From Actinomycetota bacterium (GTDB taxonomy: Bacteria > Actinomycetota > Acidimicrobiia > Acidimicrobiales > Ilumatobacteraceae): 64,000 nucleotides of DNA. Of this stretch, positions 45,870-55,472 are shown piece by piece. The translations under genes were made by a program, and so were the position numbers. The DNA lies in contig JAFMFM010000004.1 of NCBI GenBank assembly GCA_017856115.1, positions 1 through 64,000 on the forward strand, given 5' to 3'. The notes beneath the pieces are model-generated. The model was not told the origin of the DNA and searched no databases. It worked only from the letters and a program-made list of their open reading frames with translations. The first letter of the stretch is position 1. Each line of letters begins with the position of its first letter.

Positions 45870-48800
45870 CTAGCGAAAATCGCGGGCCGCCATACGAATC
45901 GGCACGCGCAACTCGGTGAACCGTTCGCCGATCACGTTCACCACACCTTCTGCGTACTGCACACGACCGTGCACGAGCAGTGCGCTCGCTCGACGCAACA
46001 CCTCGGCATGACGAACCCAGCACCCGCGTGAACACAACACGTTGATGAGCCCCGTTTCGTCCTCCAGGCTGAAGAACGTGGTGCCCTTGGCGGTCATGGG
46101 GCGTTGTCGATGCGTCACCACGCCGGCTACCAGTACTCGTGTTCCCGATTCGTGCACTTCGCCGGCAGGATTGCGTGCCAGATCATCGAGTTCGGTTGCG
46201 GTGAGCACGCCCAGTTCGCGCAACGAATCGCGGAGGAACACCGTCGGATGACCGTCGGGCGAAACTCCCGTCGCCCACAAATCCGCCACCGACTCCTCCA
46301 CCGGTTGCATGCCGGGCAGGTGCGGCGTGGACACCGTGGCAGTACCTGCAAGTCGATCTGCGGACGACTCCACGACGGCACCCGCATTCCACAACGCCGT
46401 TCGTCGTGACACATCGAACGACTCACCGAACACGCCGGCGGTGGCGAGCGCCTCGAGTTGCTTCACCGAAACACCCGGTACGCGACGCACGAGATCCTCG
46501 ATGTCGACGAACGGCCGTGCCGCCTCGATACGGGCGGCAAGTTCGATGCCGATACCGCGCACCGAGCCGATGCCGAGACGAACGGCGAGACCCCCGGTGG
46601 AACGCGGATCGGTCTCCAACCATGCACCGGCGCGTGATGCATTGATATCGGGAGTGCGCACCACCACCCCGTGACGACGCGCATCCTGCACCAACGTGTG
46701 GGGCGACCAAAATCCCATCGGTTGCGAGTTGATCAACGCCGCACAAAAAATCGCCGGCTCGTGCAGTTTGATCCACGCCGAGGAATACACGAGATAGGCG
46801 AAGCTCACCGAATGACTCTCGGGAAAGCCGTAGTTGGCGAAGGCCGCCATCTTGTCGTAGATCTCATCGGCGATGGCACCGGTGATGCCGCGTTGCGCCA
46901 TTCCCGCATACAAACGATCGCGTAGTCGGGTCATTCGGGCACGCGAACGTTTCGAGCCCATTGCTTGTCGCAACTCATCGGCCTGCGTGGGAGTGAAACC
47001 CGCAACGTCGATCGCCATTTGCATGAGTTGCTCCTGGAACAACGGCACGCCGAGTGTTTTCCCGAGACTGTTCTCCAGTAGCGGGTGCAGGTATGTGACG
47101 GGCTCGAGTCCGTTTCGGCGACGGATGTACGGGTGCACCGAACCACCCTGGATGGGTCCCGGTCGAATGAGTGCAACCTCCACCACGAGGTCGTAGAACC
47201 GGCGCGGCTTCAGCCGCGGCAACGTGGACATTTGCGCGCGGGACTCCACCTGGAACACCCCCACGCTGTCGGCGCGGCACAACATCGCGTACACCTCGTC
47301 TTCTTGCGGAATCTCCGCCAGGTCGATGTGCTTGCCGCGAAACTCGGCGATGTAGTCGGTGGCCCGGTGCAGCGCCGACAACATGCCGAGCCCCAGGAGG
47401 TCGAACTTCACCAGATCGATCGCCGCGCAGTCGTCCTTGTCCCACTGCAACACGCTGCGCCCCGGCATGGTGGCCCACTCCACCGGACACACCTCGCTGA
47501 CGGGACGATCGCAAATCACCATGCCACCGGAGTGGATGCCGAGGTGACGCGGTGCATCCTGTACTCGCCCGGCCAATTCCACCACCAAATCCGGAACCGT
47601 TACTTCACGCTGACCCTTGACGGAGCTCCATGAGTCGAACCGCCGGCTGAATGCATCCTGTTCGGCACCCGAGTAGCCGAGCGCGCGCGCCATGTCGCGT
47701 ACGGCGGAACGGGCACGGTACGTGATGACGTTGGCCACCTGTGCCGCATGCGTCCGCCCGTAGCGCTCGTACACGTACTGGATGACTTCCTCGCGGCGAT
47801 CACTTTCGATGTCGAGATCGATGTCCGGCGGACCATCACGTTCGGTGGAAAGGAACCGCTCGAACAACAACCCGAGCGATACCGCGTCGGCCTTGGTGAT
47901 GCCGAGCGAAAAACACACCGCGCTGTTGGCTGCGCTACCCCGACCCTGGCACAGAATGTCGTTGCGTTCGCAGAACTGCACGATGTCCCACACCACGAGG
48001 AAGTAGCCGGCGAACCCCAACCGGTCGATCACCTCCAACTCGTGGTCGATGGTGCGCCACGCACGCGAACGCAACGACAGGTCCTCGTGCGTACCCAGCG
48101 GACGCTCGCCGTAGCGACGCCTGCCTCCCGCTTCGGCGAGTTGTCGCAAAAACCGAATCTCGCTCAGCCCACCAGGACACGGGTACGGCGGCAACTTCGG
48201 CGCAATCAGCGACAGATCGAACGCCACATGATGCGCGATGTCGGCGGCGCGCGACACCACACCCGGGTACCGCGCGAATCGTCGCTCCTGTTCCGCCGCG
48301 CTACGCAAACACGCGGTGGCGGCCGGCGGAAGCTGCGGGTCGAGCTCATCCAAACTGCAACGATGGCGCACGGCGGCAAGCGCACATGCCACCACATGGT
48401 CGCCCGGCACGGCGTACGACACGTCGTTGGTGGCCACCGACTCCACCCCGCATGCCGCCGCAATGCCCACCAGCGCATCGTTGCGCCACGCATCCAGCGG
48501 GTCGCCGTGATTCCACACCTCCACCAACACGCGATCGCGACCGAATGCATCGATCAACAACTCGAGTGATCGTCGTGCGGCACGCGGACCATCGGCGTGC
48601 AACGCCCGCGCGAGTGGACCATCGGTGGCGCCGGTGAGCACGAAGCAGCGATGGCGCACACGCTCGGCCAGCGACGGCACGTCGAACACCGGCTGCGACT
48701 TCGTCCCGCGCATTTGACCATCGGTGAGCGCCTGCGACAATGCGACGTACCCCGTCGGGCCATCGGCGATGAACACCAGGTCGCCATGGGGTTGAACGGT

Positions 48801-49043
48801 CGTGCCGTGTGCATCCCCGGAACGGCACGACACCTCGGCACCGAACACGGTGCGTATTCCCACCTCGCGTGCGGCCTGGGCGAACCGCACCACGCCGTAC
48901 AAGCCGTGGCGATCCGTGAGCGCCAGTGCGCTCAACCCGAGTTCGTGCGCCACCTCCACGAGGCGTTCGGGTGATGAGGCCCCGTGCAGGAACGAAAACT
49001 GCGAACGACAGTGCAATTCGGCATACTCATCGCACAGCGACAC
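45870..49043 (-). CDS. dnaE2: Error-prone DNA polymerase DnaE2
   Basis: A 1057-residue C-family polymerase. The PHP domain covers about 1-280 (ELHCRSQFSFLHGASSPERLV, LTDRHGLYG). The catalytic palm has GRGSAANSAVCFSLGIT and PDIDLDIESDRREEV with its aspartates. A helix-hairpin-helix and an OB fold (VLVAGVVTHRQRPMTAKGT) follow. It performs translesion and mutagenic synthesis with ImuA' and ImuB. The start is GTG 49043. A perfect LexA box and a -10 abut it, so it has its own SOS promoter inside the cassette. Confidence 0.96.
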   Translation of the reverse strand: MSLCDEYAELHCRSQFSFLHGASSPERLVEVAHELGLSALALTDRHGLYGVVRFAQAAREVGIRTVFGAEVSCRSGDAHGTTVQPHGDLVFIADGPTGYVALSQALTDGQMRGTKSQPVFDVPSLAERVRHRCFVLTGATDGPLARALHADGPRAARRSLELLIDAFGRDRVLVEVWNHGDPLDAWRNDALVGIAAACGVESVATNDVSYAVPGDHVVACALAAVRHRCSLDELDPQLPPAATACLRSAAEQERRFARYPGVVSRAADIAHHVAFDLSLIAPKLPPYPCPGGLSEIRFLRQLAEAGGRRRYGERPLGTHEDLSLRSRAWRTIDHELEVIDRLGFAGYFLVVWDIVQFCERNDILCQGRGSAANSAVCFSLGITKADAVSLGLLFERFLSTERDGPPDIDLDIESDRREEVIQYVYERYGRTHAAQVANVITYRARSAVRDMARALGYSGAEQDAFSRRFDSWSSVKGQREVTVPDLVVELAGRVQDAPRHLGIHSGGMVICDRPVSEVCPVEWATMPGRSVLQWDKDDCAAIDLVKFDLLGLGMLSALHRATDYIAEFRGKHIDLAEIPQEDEVYAMLCRADSVGVFQVESRAQMSTLPRLKPRRFYDLVVEVALIRPGPIQGGSVHPYIRRRNGLEPVTYLHPLLENSLGKTLGVPLFQEQLMQMAIDVAGFTPTQADELRQAMGSKRSRARMTRLRDRLYAGMAQRGITGAIADEIYDKMAAFANYGFPESHSVSFAYLVYSSAWIKLHEPAIFCAALINSQPMGFWSPHTLVQDARRHGVVVRTPDINASRAGAWLETDPRSTGGLAVRLGIGSVRGIGIELAARIEAARPFVDIEDLVRRVPGVSVKQLEALATAGVFGESFDVSRRTALWNAGAVVESSADRLAGTATVSTPHLPGMQPVEESVADLWATGVSPDGHPTVFLRDSLRELGVLTATELDDLARNPAGEVHESGTRVLVAGVVTHRQRPMTAKGTTFFSLEDETGLINVLCSRGCWVRHAEVLRRASALLVHGRVQYAEGVVNVIGERFTELRVPIRMAARDFR

Positions 49044-49658
49044 TCACTCACGATAGCGAACATATGTTCGCAAGGCGACCGCAAGGCCGCCCCGAACCCC
49101 CGCGTCGGCAACGTCGTACGCCTCCTCGGGAGTGAACCAGCGCGCATACGGACTCTCGCCCTCGCCGGGTCGCGGATCCTCGTCACCTGCGAACAACACG
49201 TACCGCACGTCGAAGTGCCGATGACCCCGCGGACCCGGGTGCACATCCAGATGAATGAGGAGTGGACCATCCGGCGGATGCGTCACCGACATACCCAACT
49301 CCTCCCGTGATTCACGTACCGCGGCATCGGCGGGATGTTCGCCGTCATCGATGTGGCCACCCGGCTGCAACCACAGGCCCAAGCGCTTGTGCAGGTGCAA
49401 CACCACACCTCGTCGTCCCACCACCAGCGCCGACGCAGTGACATGCCGAATGTCCGCCTGCTCGCTGAAAGGTGCCTCGAGCCCTGGCACCACCGACAAG
49501 AACTCGTCGATGGATCCTCGTTCACGCTCGTCGACCGGTGTTGCAGCACGAAAGTGTGCACACAATGCGGCAACGACGTGCGCATCGTGCGGCGACATGG
49601 TGGGCACGCAGACACCGTAGTGCTCGTGTGCGTCGCGTACGTCGTGTTCGTCAGGCAT
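49044..49658 (-). CDS. NUDIX hydrolase in the mutasome cassette
   Basis: A 204-residue protein with a complete Nudix box: GGHIDDGEHPADAAVRESRE followed by ELGM, the GX5EX7REUXEEXGU pattern. The substrate is not visible; nucleotide-pool cleaning or nucleotide-sugar hydrolysis are both possible. The start is ATG 49658, eight bases inside the imuB end; ATG 49598 is an alternative. The stop codon directly precedes dnaE2. Its last codons overlap the dnaE2 LexA box, so box and protein tail share the same bases. Confidence 0.88.
   Translation of the reverse strand: MPDEHDVRDAHEHYGVCVPTMSPHDAHVVAALCAHFRAATPVDERERGSIDEFLSVVPGLEAPFSEQADIRHVTASALVVGRRGVVLHLHKRLGLWLQPGGHIDDGEHPADAAVRESREELGMSVTHPPDGPLLIHLDVHPGPRGHRHFDVRYVLFAGDEDPRPGEGESPYARWFTPEEAYDVADAGVRGGLAVALRTYVRYRE
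49050..49071 (-). promoter_or_regulatory. LexA (SOS) box and -10 of dnaE2
   Basis: GCGAACATATGTTCGC (49056-49071) is a perfect palindrome matching the Gram-positive LexA consensus CGAAC-N4-GTTCG. It abuts the -10 hexamer TATCGT (49050-49055), followed by six bases and GTG 49043. Bound LexA would cover the -10 region. Confidence 0.85.
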
Positions 49659-51189
49659 ACCATGCCGCACGTCGCCACACGTGGTGTTCGAGCACGGCGA
49701 TCATCGCACGCGTTTGCTCCGTGCCGCGTTCGCGCAACAACAGTTGCAAACGTACGGCCCGACGCGCCCGCTGCGCATCCCACCAGCGCTCCTCGACCGG
49801 CCACGGACCCGCCCACGCCAACACGTCGTAGGTGGCCGAACCCATTCGCACGACGGCCGGCTCGTCGCTCATCGCATGTCGGGAGGTCACGCCGACGGAT
49901 CGACCATCGGTGCCGTGCACGTCGATGTGCGCGTCCGGCGCGGCATCGAACACCAACGATGGCGCCGGTGACGGCAACGAGCCGCGCCACGTCACCGGCA
50001 TCGCCACCTCGCGCACAACGCGACGCTCGAGATCCACCGCGTCACTACGCACGAACTCGAACCACCGCGCCGGATCACGGCCACCACGCCACGTCGGAAT
50101 GGTGACCGACTCGGCCCCGTGCATATCTACGACACGACGAATCGCGCGTTGCGCATGGCGGTCGCCGTCGCGTTCCCCACCCCACAGCGAGGCCTGACGT
50201 CCGACATCGACCACCATCTGCTCGGGCGACAACCGCACACCCACCACCCCGCTGGTGGGTGCATCGTGTTGAACCCATGCATCGAGTTGCCAGCGAACGC
50301 TCTCGACGATTGCGCCCGCGCTCCAACCATCGGCGCGGTACCACATGCGTTCGCTTCGCTCACCGTGGTCGGACTCCAACGACACGTGCAGCCGAACCAC
50401 CGACAAACCGTGTGCCACCAGATGTCCCACCACGGCGGTGGCAAGTTGATCGACGATTGCCAGCACCGCGTCGCGTGATTCGACGGGCGAATCGAACTGG
50501 TGCGAGCACACCCGATCGGGTGGCGGTGCAACCGTGAGCGGTGGGTGACGGTCCATTCCGTGCGCCAGCCGGAACAAATCGCGACCGAATGCGCCGAGTC
50601 GGGCGATGAGGTCGGCTTCGCTCAGCGTTGCAACATCGCCGAATCGGTACAACCCGAGTCGCTGCAGGAGCGACACCACCTCTCGATACGACGCAACGTC
50701 GTCGGCACCCGGAACCCCCGCCCCCACCGCACCGATGACCTCCACGCACTGCACCAATGCATGCACCGGCGTGTCGGAGAGAACGTTGCGTGATGCACCG
50801 GGAGCAACGACGTGCGGTGTGCCCGTGTGCAAGGAGTGCTGTGCGGCGATTGCCGCGGCAAGGCGACCGTCGGCGATACCGATGCCGAAGCGAGGTCGTG
50901 CCGTACCCGTGCCATGCACCGCGCCGGTGTCATGCGCCGCGCCTAGCTGTCGTTGAATTGCCGCACGCACCAATGCCGCCAACGCATCGTCCCCACCGGC
51001 ATGACGCGACGGCCCTCGCGTGGCAAACACGATGATGCCCGGTGCAGTGACCTCAACCAACGGCACATGGGCCACCACCGCACGAACGACGGGTTCGAAG
51101 GCACTGCGCGCACTGCACCCCAACGCATCGGCATACGCCGACCAGTGCGGGAACTGGACGACTACGACACGCGTTGGCTGGTCACGCAT
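49651..51189 (-). CDS. imuB: ImuB, Y-family polymerase-like mutasome hub
   Basis: A 512-residue DinB/Y-family homologue. It starts MRDQPTRVVVVQFPHWSAYA; the first catalytic aspartate of active Y-family enzymes is replaced within VVQFPHW, the known ImuB pattern of an inactive polymerase. The thumb and little-finger regions follow (FGDVATLSEADLIARLGAFG at about 215). A C-terminal extension after residue 300 probably carries the beta-clamp-binding and partner-binding functions. The start is ATG 51189, overlapping imuA' by 28 bases. It bridges DnaE2 to the sliding clamp. Confidence 0.9.
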   Translation of the reverse strand: MRDQPTRVVVVQFPHWSAYADALGCSARSAFEPVVRAVVAHVPLVEVTAPGIIVFATRGPSRHAGGDDALAALVRAAIQRQLGAAHDTGAVHGTGTARPRFGIGIADGRLAAAIAAQHSLHTGTPHVVAPGASRNVLSDTPVHALVQCVEVIGAVGAGVPGADDVASYREVVSLLQRLGLYRFGDVATLSEADLIARLGAFGRDLFRLAHGMDRHPPLTVAPPPDRVCSHQFDSPVESRDAVLAIVDQLATAVVGHLVAHGLSVVRLHVSLESDHGERSERMWYRADGWSAGAIVESVRWQLDAWVQHDAPTSGVVGVRLSPEQMVVDVGRQASLWGGERDGDRHAQRAIRRVVDMHGAESVTIPTWRGGRDPARWFEFVRSDAVDLERRVVREVAMPVTWRGSLPSPAPSLVFDAAPDAHIDVHGTDGRSVGVTSRHAMSDEPAVVRMGSATYDVLAWAGPWPVEERWWDAQRARRAVRLQLLLRERGTEQTRAMIAVLEHHVWRRAAWYA

Positions 51190-51818
51190 GACAAATCGAG
51201 CGTTGCCTCGCGCGGCACCGGGCAGCGCCGACCGCCCACACGCAGCTGCACGAGCCGCTGCGTGATGTGCGAGCCACCACGCTCGATACCCGCCCACGAA
51301 ACGGTGTTTGCCTGCACGTCGAGATCGGCGACGAAGGCGCGCGATGCATTGCCGCTCGTGCGCGACGTCGGCAACGCACCAGGAACGTCCACCACCAACA
51401 ACACCGACTGACGCGCAACGATGCGGGACTGCAACCGTCGCGCGTCGTGCCCGGTGAGTGACGCCGGCGGCGCAACGATGAGCACGTCGAACCCCTCCAC
51501 GAGTGCCGCCACCGTGGTCACCCACTCACGACTTGCCGACGGGGGTTGCGCAAGAATGAGGCGCTCGATCGCCACACCTGCCTCCACCGCCGCACCCACA
51601 CCGAGGTGCGGCACACCGACCACCGCCAACCATGAGCCGACCCGAGTTGCTGCCGCCGAGACCGCCAGTGCCGCACTCAGCGCAGCATCGCCCGTGCACG
51701 CCACCGTGCGACCACGCACCACCCCACCATCGGTAAACAGCGACAACAACGATGAGGCAACAGGCAACGGGGCACGCACGGCTGGCATGCCGAGACGAGA
51801 ACGTAGGTCAGTAGCCAT
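51162..51818 (-). CDS. imuA': ImuA'-like RecA-fold mutasome protein
   Basis: A 218-residue protein with a RecA-like fold but a degenerate P-loop (VACTGDAALSAALAV in place of GxxxxGKT), as in mycobacterial ImuA'. VDVLIV/LLVVDVP-type strands and a basic C-terminus fit the family. The start is ATG 51818. LexA box, -10 and start codon are contiguous upstream. It is the first gene of the imuA'-imuB-nudix-dnaE2 cassette. Confidence 0.8.
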   Translation of the reverse strand: MATDLRSRLGMPAVRAPLPVASSLLSLFTDGGVVRGRTVACTGDAALSAALAVSAAATRVGSWLAVVGVPHLGVGAAVEAGVAIERLILAQPPSASREWVTTVAALVEGFDVLIVAPPASLTGHDARRLQSRIVARQSVLLVVDVPGALPTSRTSGNASRAFVADLDVQANTVSWAGIERGGSHITQRLVQLRVGGRRCPVPREATLDLSCVTSQRVS

Positions 51819-51824
51819 CCCCAC

Positions 51825-51846
51825 ACCATAGCGAACAGGTGTTCGC
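51825..51846 (-). promoter_or_regulatory. LexA (SOS) box and -10 of imuA'
   Basis: GCGAACACCTGTTCGC (mRNA strand, 51831-51846) matches CGAAC-N4-GTTCG exactly. It abuts -10 TATGGT (51825-51830), then six bases and ATG 51818. The geometry is identical to the dnaE2 promoter. Confidence 0.88.
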
Positions 51847-51881
51847 CCCACTCCGAGCAGCAAGAACCCCCTCGTGAGGGA

Positions 51882-53471
51882 TTACGCGAGGTGCAACAAG
51901 CCGTAAACGATCGACTCTTCGAGGGCCCGCCACGATGCCTCGATGATGTTGGACGACACACCGATGGTGGTCCAGGTGCGATCGCCGTCCGTCGCGTCGA
52001 TCAACACACGAGTGACGGCGCCCGTCGCCGATGACGAGTCCAGGATACGCACCTTGTAGTCGGTGAGATGCACACGGGACAACTGCGGGTACTTCTGTGC
52101 CAAGCACGCGCGCAACGCGGTGTCGATGGCGTTCACCGGACCGTTTCCTTCCGCGGTGTGCACTTCACGATGGTCGCCGATCCACACCTTCACCGTGGCT
52201 TCGGTGGTGAACGAGCCGCTGGTGGATTCGTCGGTGATGACGCGCATCGACTCCACGTTGAAGAAGTTCTGCTCCCAACCCGTGGCGCGACGCATCAACA
52301 ACTCGAGCGATGCATCGGCCGCCTCGAAGTGGTAGCCCTCGAATTCCAACCGCTTCAGCTCGTCGAGAATCGAGTTGATCACGGCACCGTCGGCATCGAG
52401 TCCGAGCTCCTGCGCCTTCATCGAGATGGTGGCCCGTCCCGCCATCTCCGACACGAGAAATCGCGTGCCGTTCCCCACCAGATCCGGTGATACGTGCTCG
52501 TAGGCATCCTTGGCGCGTGCAATCGCCGATACGTGCAAGCCTGCCTTGTGCGCGAACGCCGACGTGCCGACGTACGGTGCCTGCGGGTTCAACGGGCGGT
52601 TCAACACCTCGGCAACGTGGTTGCTCACCGATGTGAGGTGCTCCAGGCGCCCCGCCGGCAGACAATCCAAGCCCATCTTCAGCTGAAGGTTCGGGATGAT
52701 GGTGGTGAGGTTGGTGTTGCCCGTGCGCTCGCCCAAGCCGTTGAGCGTTCCCTGCACATGACGTGCACCCGCGCGAACCGCTGCGAGTGAATTGGCGACG
52801 GCGCAACCGGTGTCGTCGTGGCAGTGGATACCGATGATGGCGTCATTCCCCACGTGTCGCGCCACATCGGCGACGATCGATTCGATCTCGTGCGGCAACG
52901 ATCCACCGTTGGTGTCGCACAACACCAAGTGCGAAGCGCCATTCACCACCGCTGCTTCGAGCACGCGCAGGGAGAACTCCGGGTTGTTCTTGTAGCCGTC
53001 GAAGAAGTGCTCGAGATCCACCAACACCAATCGATCATGACTGCCGAGGTATTTCACCGAGTCGGCGACCATCGCCACACCCTCGTCGAGCGTGGTTTGA
53101 AGCGCGGTTTCCACGTGGTAGTCCCAGGCCTTTGCCACGATGCATACCCCGGTCGTTTGCGCGTTGATCAGGTTGCGCAAGGTCGCGTCGTCATCGACCT
53201 TGCCCGACGGACGCCGCGTACTACCGAACGCCACCAGCGTCGACGTCGCGAGCGTCAGTTCACGCTTGGCGCGCGCGAAGAACTCCTCGTCCTTGGGGTT
53301 TGCGCCCGGCCAGCCACCCTCGATGTAGTGCACACCGAGCAAATCCAGCTGCTCGGCAATGCGCAACTTGTCGTTGACGCTCGCCGACACGCCCTCCACT
53401 TGCATGCCGTCACGCAGTGTGGTGTCGAACACCTCCACCGTGTTGGCGGGCAGCGCGAGACGAGCCGGCAT
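51882..53471 (-). CDS. cimA: Citramalate synthase
   Basis: A 529-residue HMGL-like enzyme with LeuA-type C-terminal allosteric domain. VEVFDTTLRDGMQVEGVS (about 10-27) opens the TIM barrel; GIHCHDDTGCAVANSLAAV and VQGTLNGLGERTGNTNL supply metal and substrate residues. The domain order and the YIEGGWPGANPKD segment are those of CimA (pyruvate plus acetyl-CoA to citramalate) and not of 2-isopropylmalate synthase. The start is ATG 53471, two bases after ilvE. It supports isoleucine synthesis without threonine. Confidence 0.92.
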   Translation of the reverse strand: MPARLALPANTVEVFDTTLRDGMQVEGVSASVNDKLRIAEQLDLLGVHYIEGGWPGANPKDEEFFARAKRELTLATSTLVAFGSTRRPSGKVDDDATLRNLINAQTTGVCIVAKAWDYHVETALQTTLDEGVAMVADSVKYLGSHDRLVLVDLEHFFDGYKNNPEFSLRVLEAAVVNGASHLVLCDTNGGSLPHEIESIVADVARHVGNDAIIGIHCHDDTGCAVANSLAAVRAGARHVQGTLNGLGERTGNTNLTTIIPNLQLKMGLDCLPAGRLEHLTSVSNHVAEVLNRPLNPQAPYVGTSAFAHKAGLHVSAIARAKDAYEHVSPDLVGNGTRFLVSEMAGRATISMKAQELGLDADGAVINSILDELKRLEFEGYHFEAADASLELLMRRATGWEQNFFNVESMRVITDESTSGSFTTEATVKVWIGDHREVHTAEGNGPVNAIDTALRACLAQKYPQLSRVHLTDYKVRILDSSSATGAVTRVLIDATDGDRTWTTIGVSSNIIEASWRALEESIVYGLLHLA

Positions 53472-53473
53472 GA

Positions 53474-54391
53474 CTACTTGGCGAGCTCGCACCAATGCGA
53501 GTACTTCTTCTCCTGGCCTCGAACCGCGCGGGCGTACATTGCGGCGATCGCACGGGTCTTGGGACCCGGGCACGGAATCTCGCGCTCATCCACCGAACGC
53601 ACCGAGCCAACCTCGGCGGCGGTACCGCAGGCGAACACTTCTTCGGCGACGTACAGGTCGCTGCGTGCGATGTTGTCGACACGAATCTCGTAGCCGAGAT
53701 CCCGCGCAATGGTCATAACGCTGTTCTGCGTGATGCCTTCGAGCGCACCCGCCGATAGTGGCGGCGTCAGGATCACGTCGTTGCGCACCACGAAGATGTT
53801 CTCGCCCGTGCACTCGGCCACCAGCCCGTTCGGCGCAAGCATGATTGCCTCGTCGTAGCCGGCCTTCAAGGCCTCCACCTTCGCCAACGATGAGTTCACG
53901 TAATTGCCCACCGTCTTTGCGGCGGGTGGCATCGTGTTGTGGTCGTGGCGAGTCCAGGACGAGATCTTCATCCGCACGCCCTTTTCCACCGCGTCGTCGC
54001 CGAGGTACGCACCCCACGGCCAGCACGCGATGGCAACGTCCACCTTGCACGGCATGGTGTTGAGACCCATCTCGCCGTAGCCGTAGTACGCGAGCGGTCG
54101 CACGTAGCAGGACGGCAGCCCGGTCGATGCAACGGTGTCCTTGGTCGCCTGCACCAGCTCCTCCACCGAGTACGGCATCGGCATTCCCATGATCTTGGCG
54201 CTGTTGTGCAGGCGAACGATGTGGTCGGTCAATCGGAAGATCGCGGGGCCCTTGTCGGTTTCATAGGCGCGAATGCCCTCGAACACACCGGTTCCGTAGT
54301 GCAGGGTGTGGGTGAGCACGTGCACGTTTGCATCGGCCCAGTCCACGAGCGATCCGTTCATCCAGATCTTTGGTGTCGTCGTGATTGGCAT
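53474..54391 (-). CDS. ilvE: Branched-chain amino acid aminotransferase
   Basis: A 305-residue fold-type IV PLP enzyme. It has HYGTGVFEGIRAYET (about 31-45), the PLP lysine in PPAAKTVGNYVNSSLAK (near 160), and ECTGENIFVVRND. It transaminates leucine, isoleucine and valine. The start is ATG 54391 with a real Shine-Dalgarno (AAGGGG, spacing 7), unlike the many leaderless genes here, which fits an internal operon position after leuB. Confidence 0.94.
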   Translation of the reverse strand: MPITTTPKIWMNGSLVDWADANVHVLTHTLHYGTGVFEGIRAYETDKGPAIFRLTDHIVRLHNSAKIMGMPMPYSVEELVQATKDTVASTGLPSCYVRPLAYYGYGEMGLNTMPCKVDVAIACWPWGAYLGDDAVEKGVRMKISSWTRHDHNTMPPAAKTVGNYVNSSLAKVEALKAGYDEAIMLAPNGLVAECTGENIFVVRNDVILTPPLSAGALEGITQNSVMTIARDLGYEIRVDNIARSDLYVAEEVFACGTAAEVGSVRSVDEREIPCPGPKTRAIAAMYARAVRGQEKKYSHWCELAK

Positions 54392-54421
54392 CGTGACCCC
54401 TTTTCGTGCGCCGTATTGACG

Positions 54422-55435
54422 CTATCCGTGGAGTCTTCGACAGATCTCGTCGCCGACCGCCACCGTGGTACCACTCGTTGGCTGCGCGCATGCGTCGCGA
54501 ATCGCACCTGCGGCTCGCGACTCGCCGAGATGATCCAACATGAGCGCGGCCGACAAGATCGCCGCCACCGGATTGGCCACGCCCTTGCCCGCGATGTCGG
54601 GAGCCGAGCCGTGTACCGGCTCGAACAACGACGGACCGGTGCGGGCCGGATTCAAGTTGGCCGACGACGCCAGGCCGATTCCGCCACTGACGGCGCCACC
54701 AAGATCGGTGAGGATGTCACCGAACAAGTTGTCGGTCACGATCACGTCGTATCGGTGGGGATCCTGCACGAAGTAAATACACGCTGCGTCGACATGGTTG
54801 TATGCCGTGCCAACACCGGGGAACTGCGCCGCAACCGACTCGAACGCGCGCTGCCAGAGGTCCCCCGCGAAGGTCAGCACGTTGGTTTTGTGTACGAGGG
54901 TCACGTGCTTGCGCTCACGCGACGAGGCAAGCTCGAACGCGTACCGAATGCAGCGCTCGACCCCGAAACGAGTGTTCACGCTTCCCTGCGTGGCAACTTC
55001 ATGCTCGGTACCGTGCCGCAACACGCCACCTTCCCCCACGTACGAGCCCTCGGTGTTCTCGCGAATCACCACGAAGTCGTGCGGTGCGGAGTGACCCGGA
55101 CCCGTACCAACGAAGGGTCGCTGGTTGATGTATAGATCGAGACTGAAACGCAACTTGAGGAGGAGCCCGCGCTCGATCACGCCGGGTGGCACCCCCGGTG
55201 TGCCCACCGCGCCGAGCAAGATCGCGTCGAATCCGCGCAACGCCTCGAGCGTGTCGTCGCTCAGTATCTCTCCGTCGCGCAAGAAGCGTGCACCACCGAG
55301 ATCGAAGAACGTGGTGTCGAGTTCCACTCCGCTCGCGCGCACCACCTTGAGTGCTTCGGCGGTGACTTCGGGACCGATCCCATCGCCGCCGATCACCGCA
55401 ACACGATGCACGGAGCGAGTCGAGGCCGCATTCAC
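54422..55435 (-). CDS. leuB: 3-isopropylmalate dehydrogenase
   Basis: A 337-residue NAD-dependent beta-decarboxylating dehydrogenase. [13 protein letters not shown] (about 13-25), the substrate-binding [18 protein letters not shown], and [28 protein letters not shown] are family hallmarks. With CimA present it may also act on methylmalate. The start is GTG 55435, seven bases after a TAGCCT -10; the ORF extends to 55552 across greA's promoter. It leads the leuB-ilvE-cimA operon and is divergent from greA. Confidence 0.94.
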   Translation of the reverse strand: MNAASTRSVHRVAVIGGDGIGPEVTAEALKVVRASGVELDTTFFDLGGARFLRDGEILSDDTLEALRGFDAILLGAVGTPGVPPGVIERGLLLKLRFSLDLYINQRPFVGTGPGHSAPHDFVVIRENTEGSYVGEGGVLRHGTEHEVATQGSVNTRFGVERCIRYAFELASSRERKHVTLVHKTNVLTFAGDLWQRAFESVAAQFPGVGTAYNHVDAACIYFVQDPHRYDVIVTDNLFGDILTDLGGAVSGGIGLASSANLNPARTGPSLFEPVHGSAPDIAGKGVANPVAAILSAALMLDHLGESRAAGAIRDACAQPTSGTTVAVGDEICRRLHG

Positions 55436-55442
55436 CCCAATC

Positions 55443-55466
55443 AGGCTAGGGAGGTATGGGTATCCT
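55443..55466. promoter_or_regulatory. Divergent leaderless -10 hexamers of leuB and greA
   Basis: The minus-strand TAGCCT (55443-55448) precedes leuB GTG 55435 by seven bases. The plus-strand TATCCT (55461-55466) precedes greA ATG 55473 by six bases. The start codons are 37 bases apart. Confidence 0.55.
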
Positions 55467-55472
55467 GACGAT

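Noticed and set aside
51190-51525. 112-codon N-terminal extension of imuB
   Set aside because: It reads through imuA' in another frame, is Arg/Ala-rich, and homologous ImuB sequence begins at ATG 51189.
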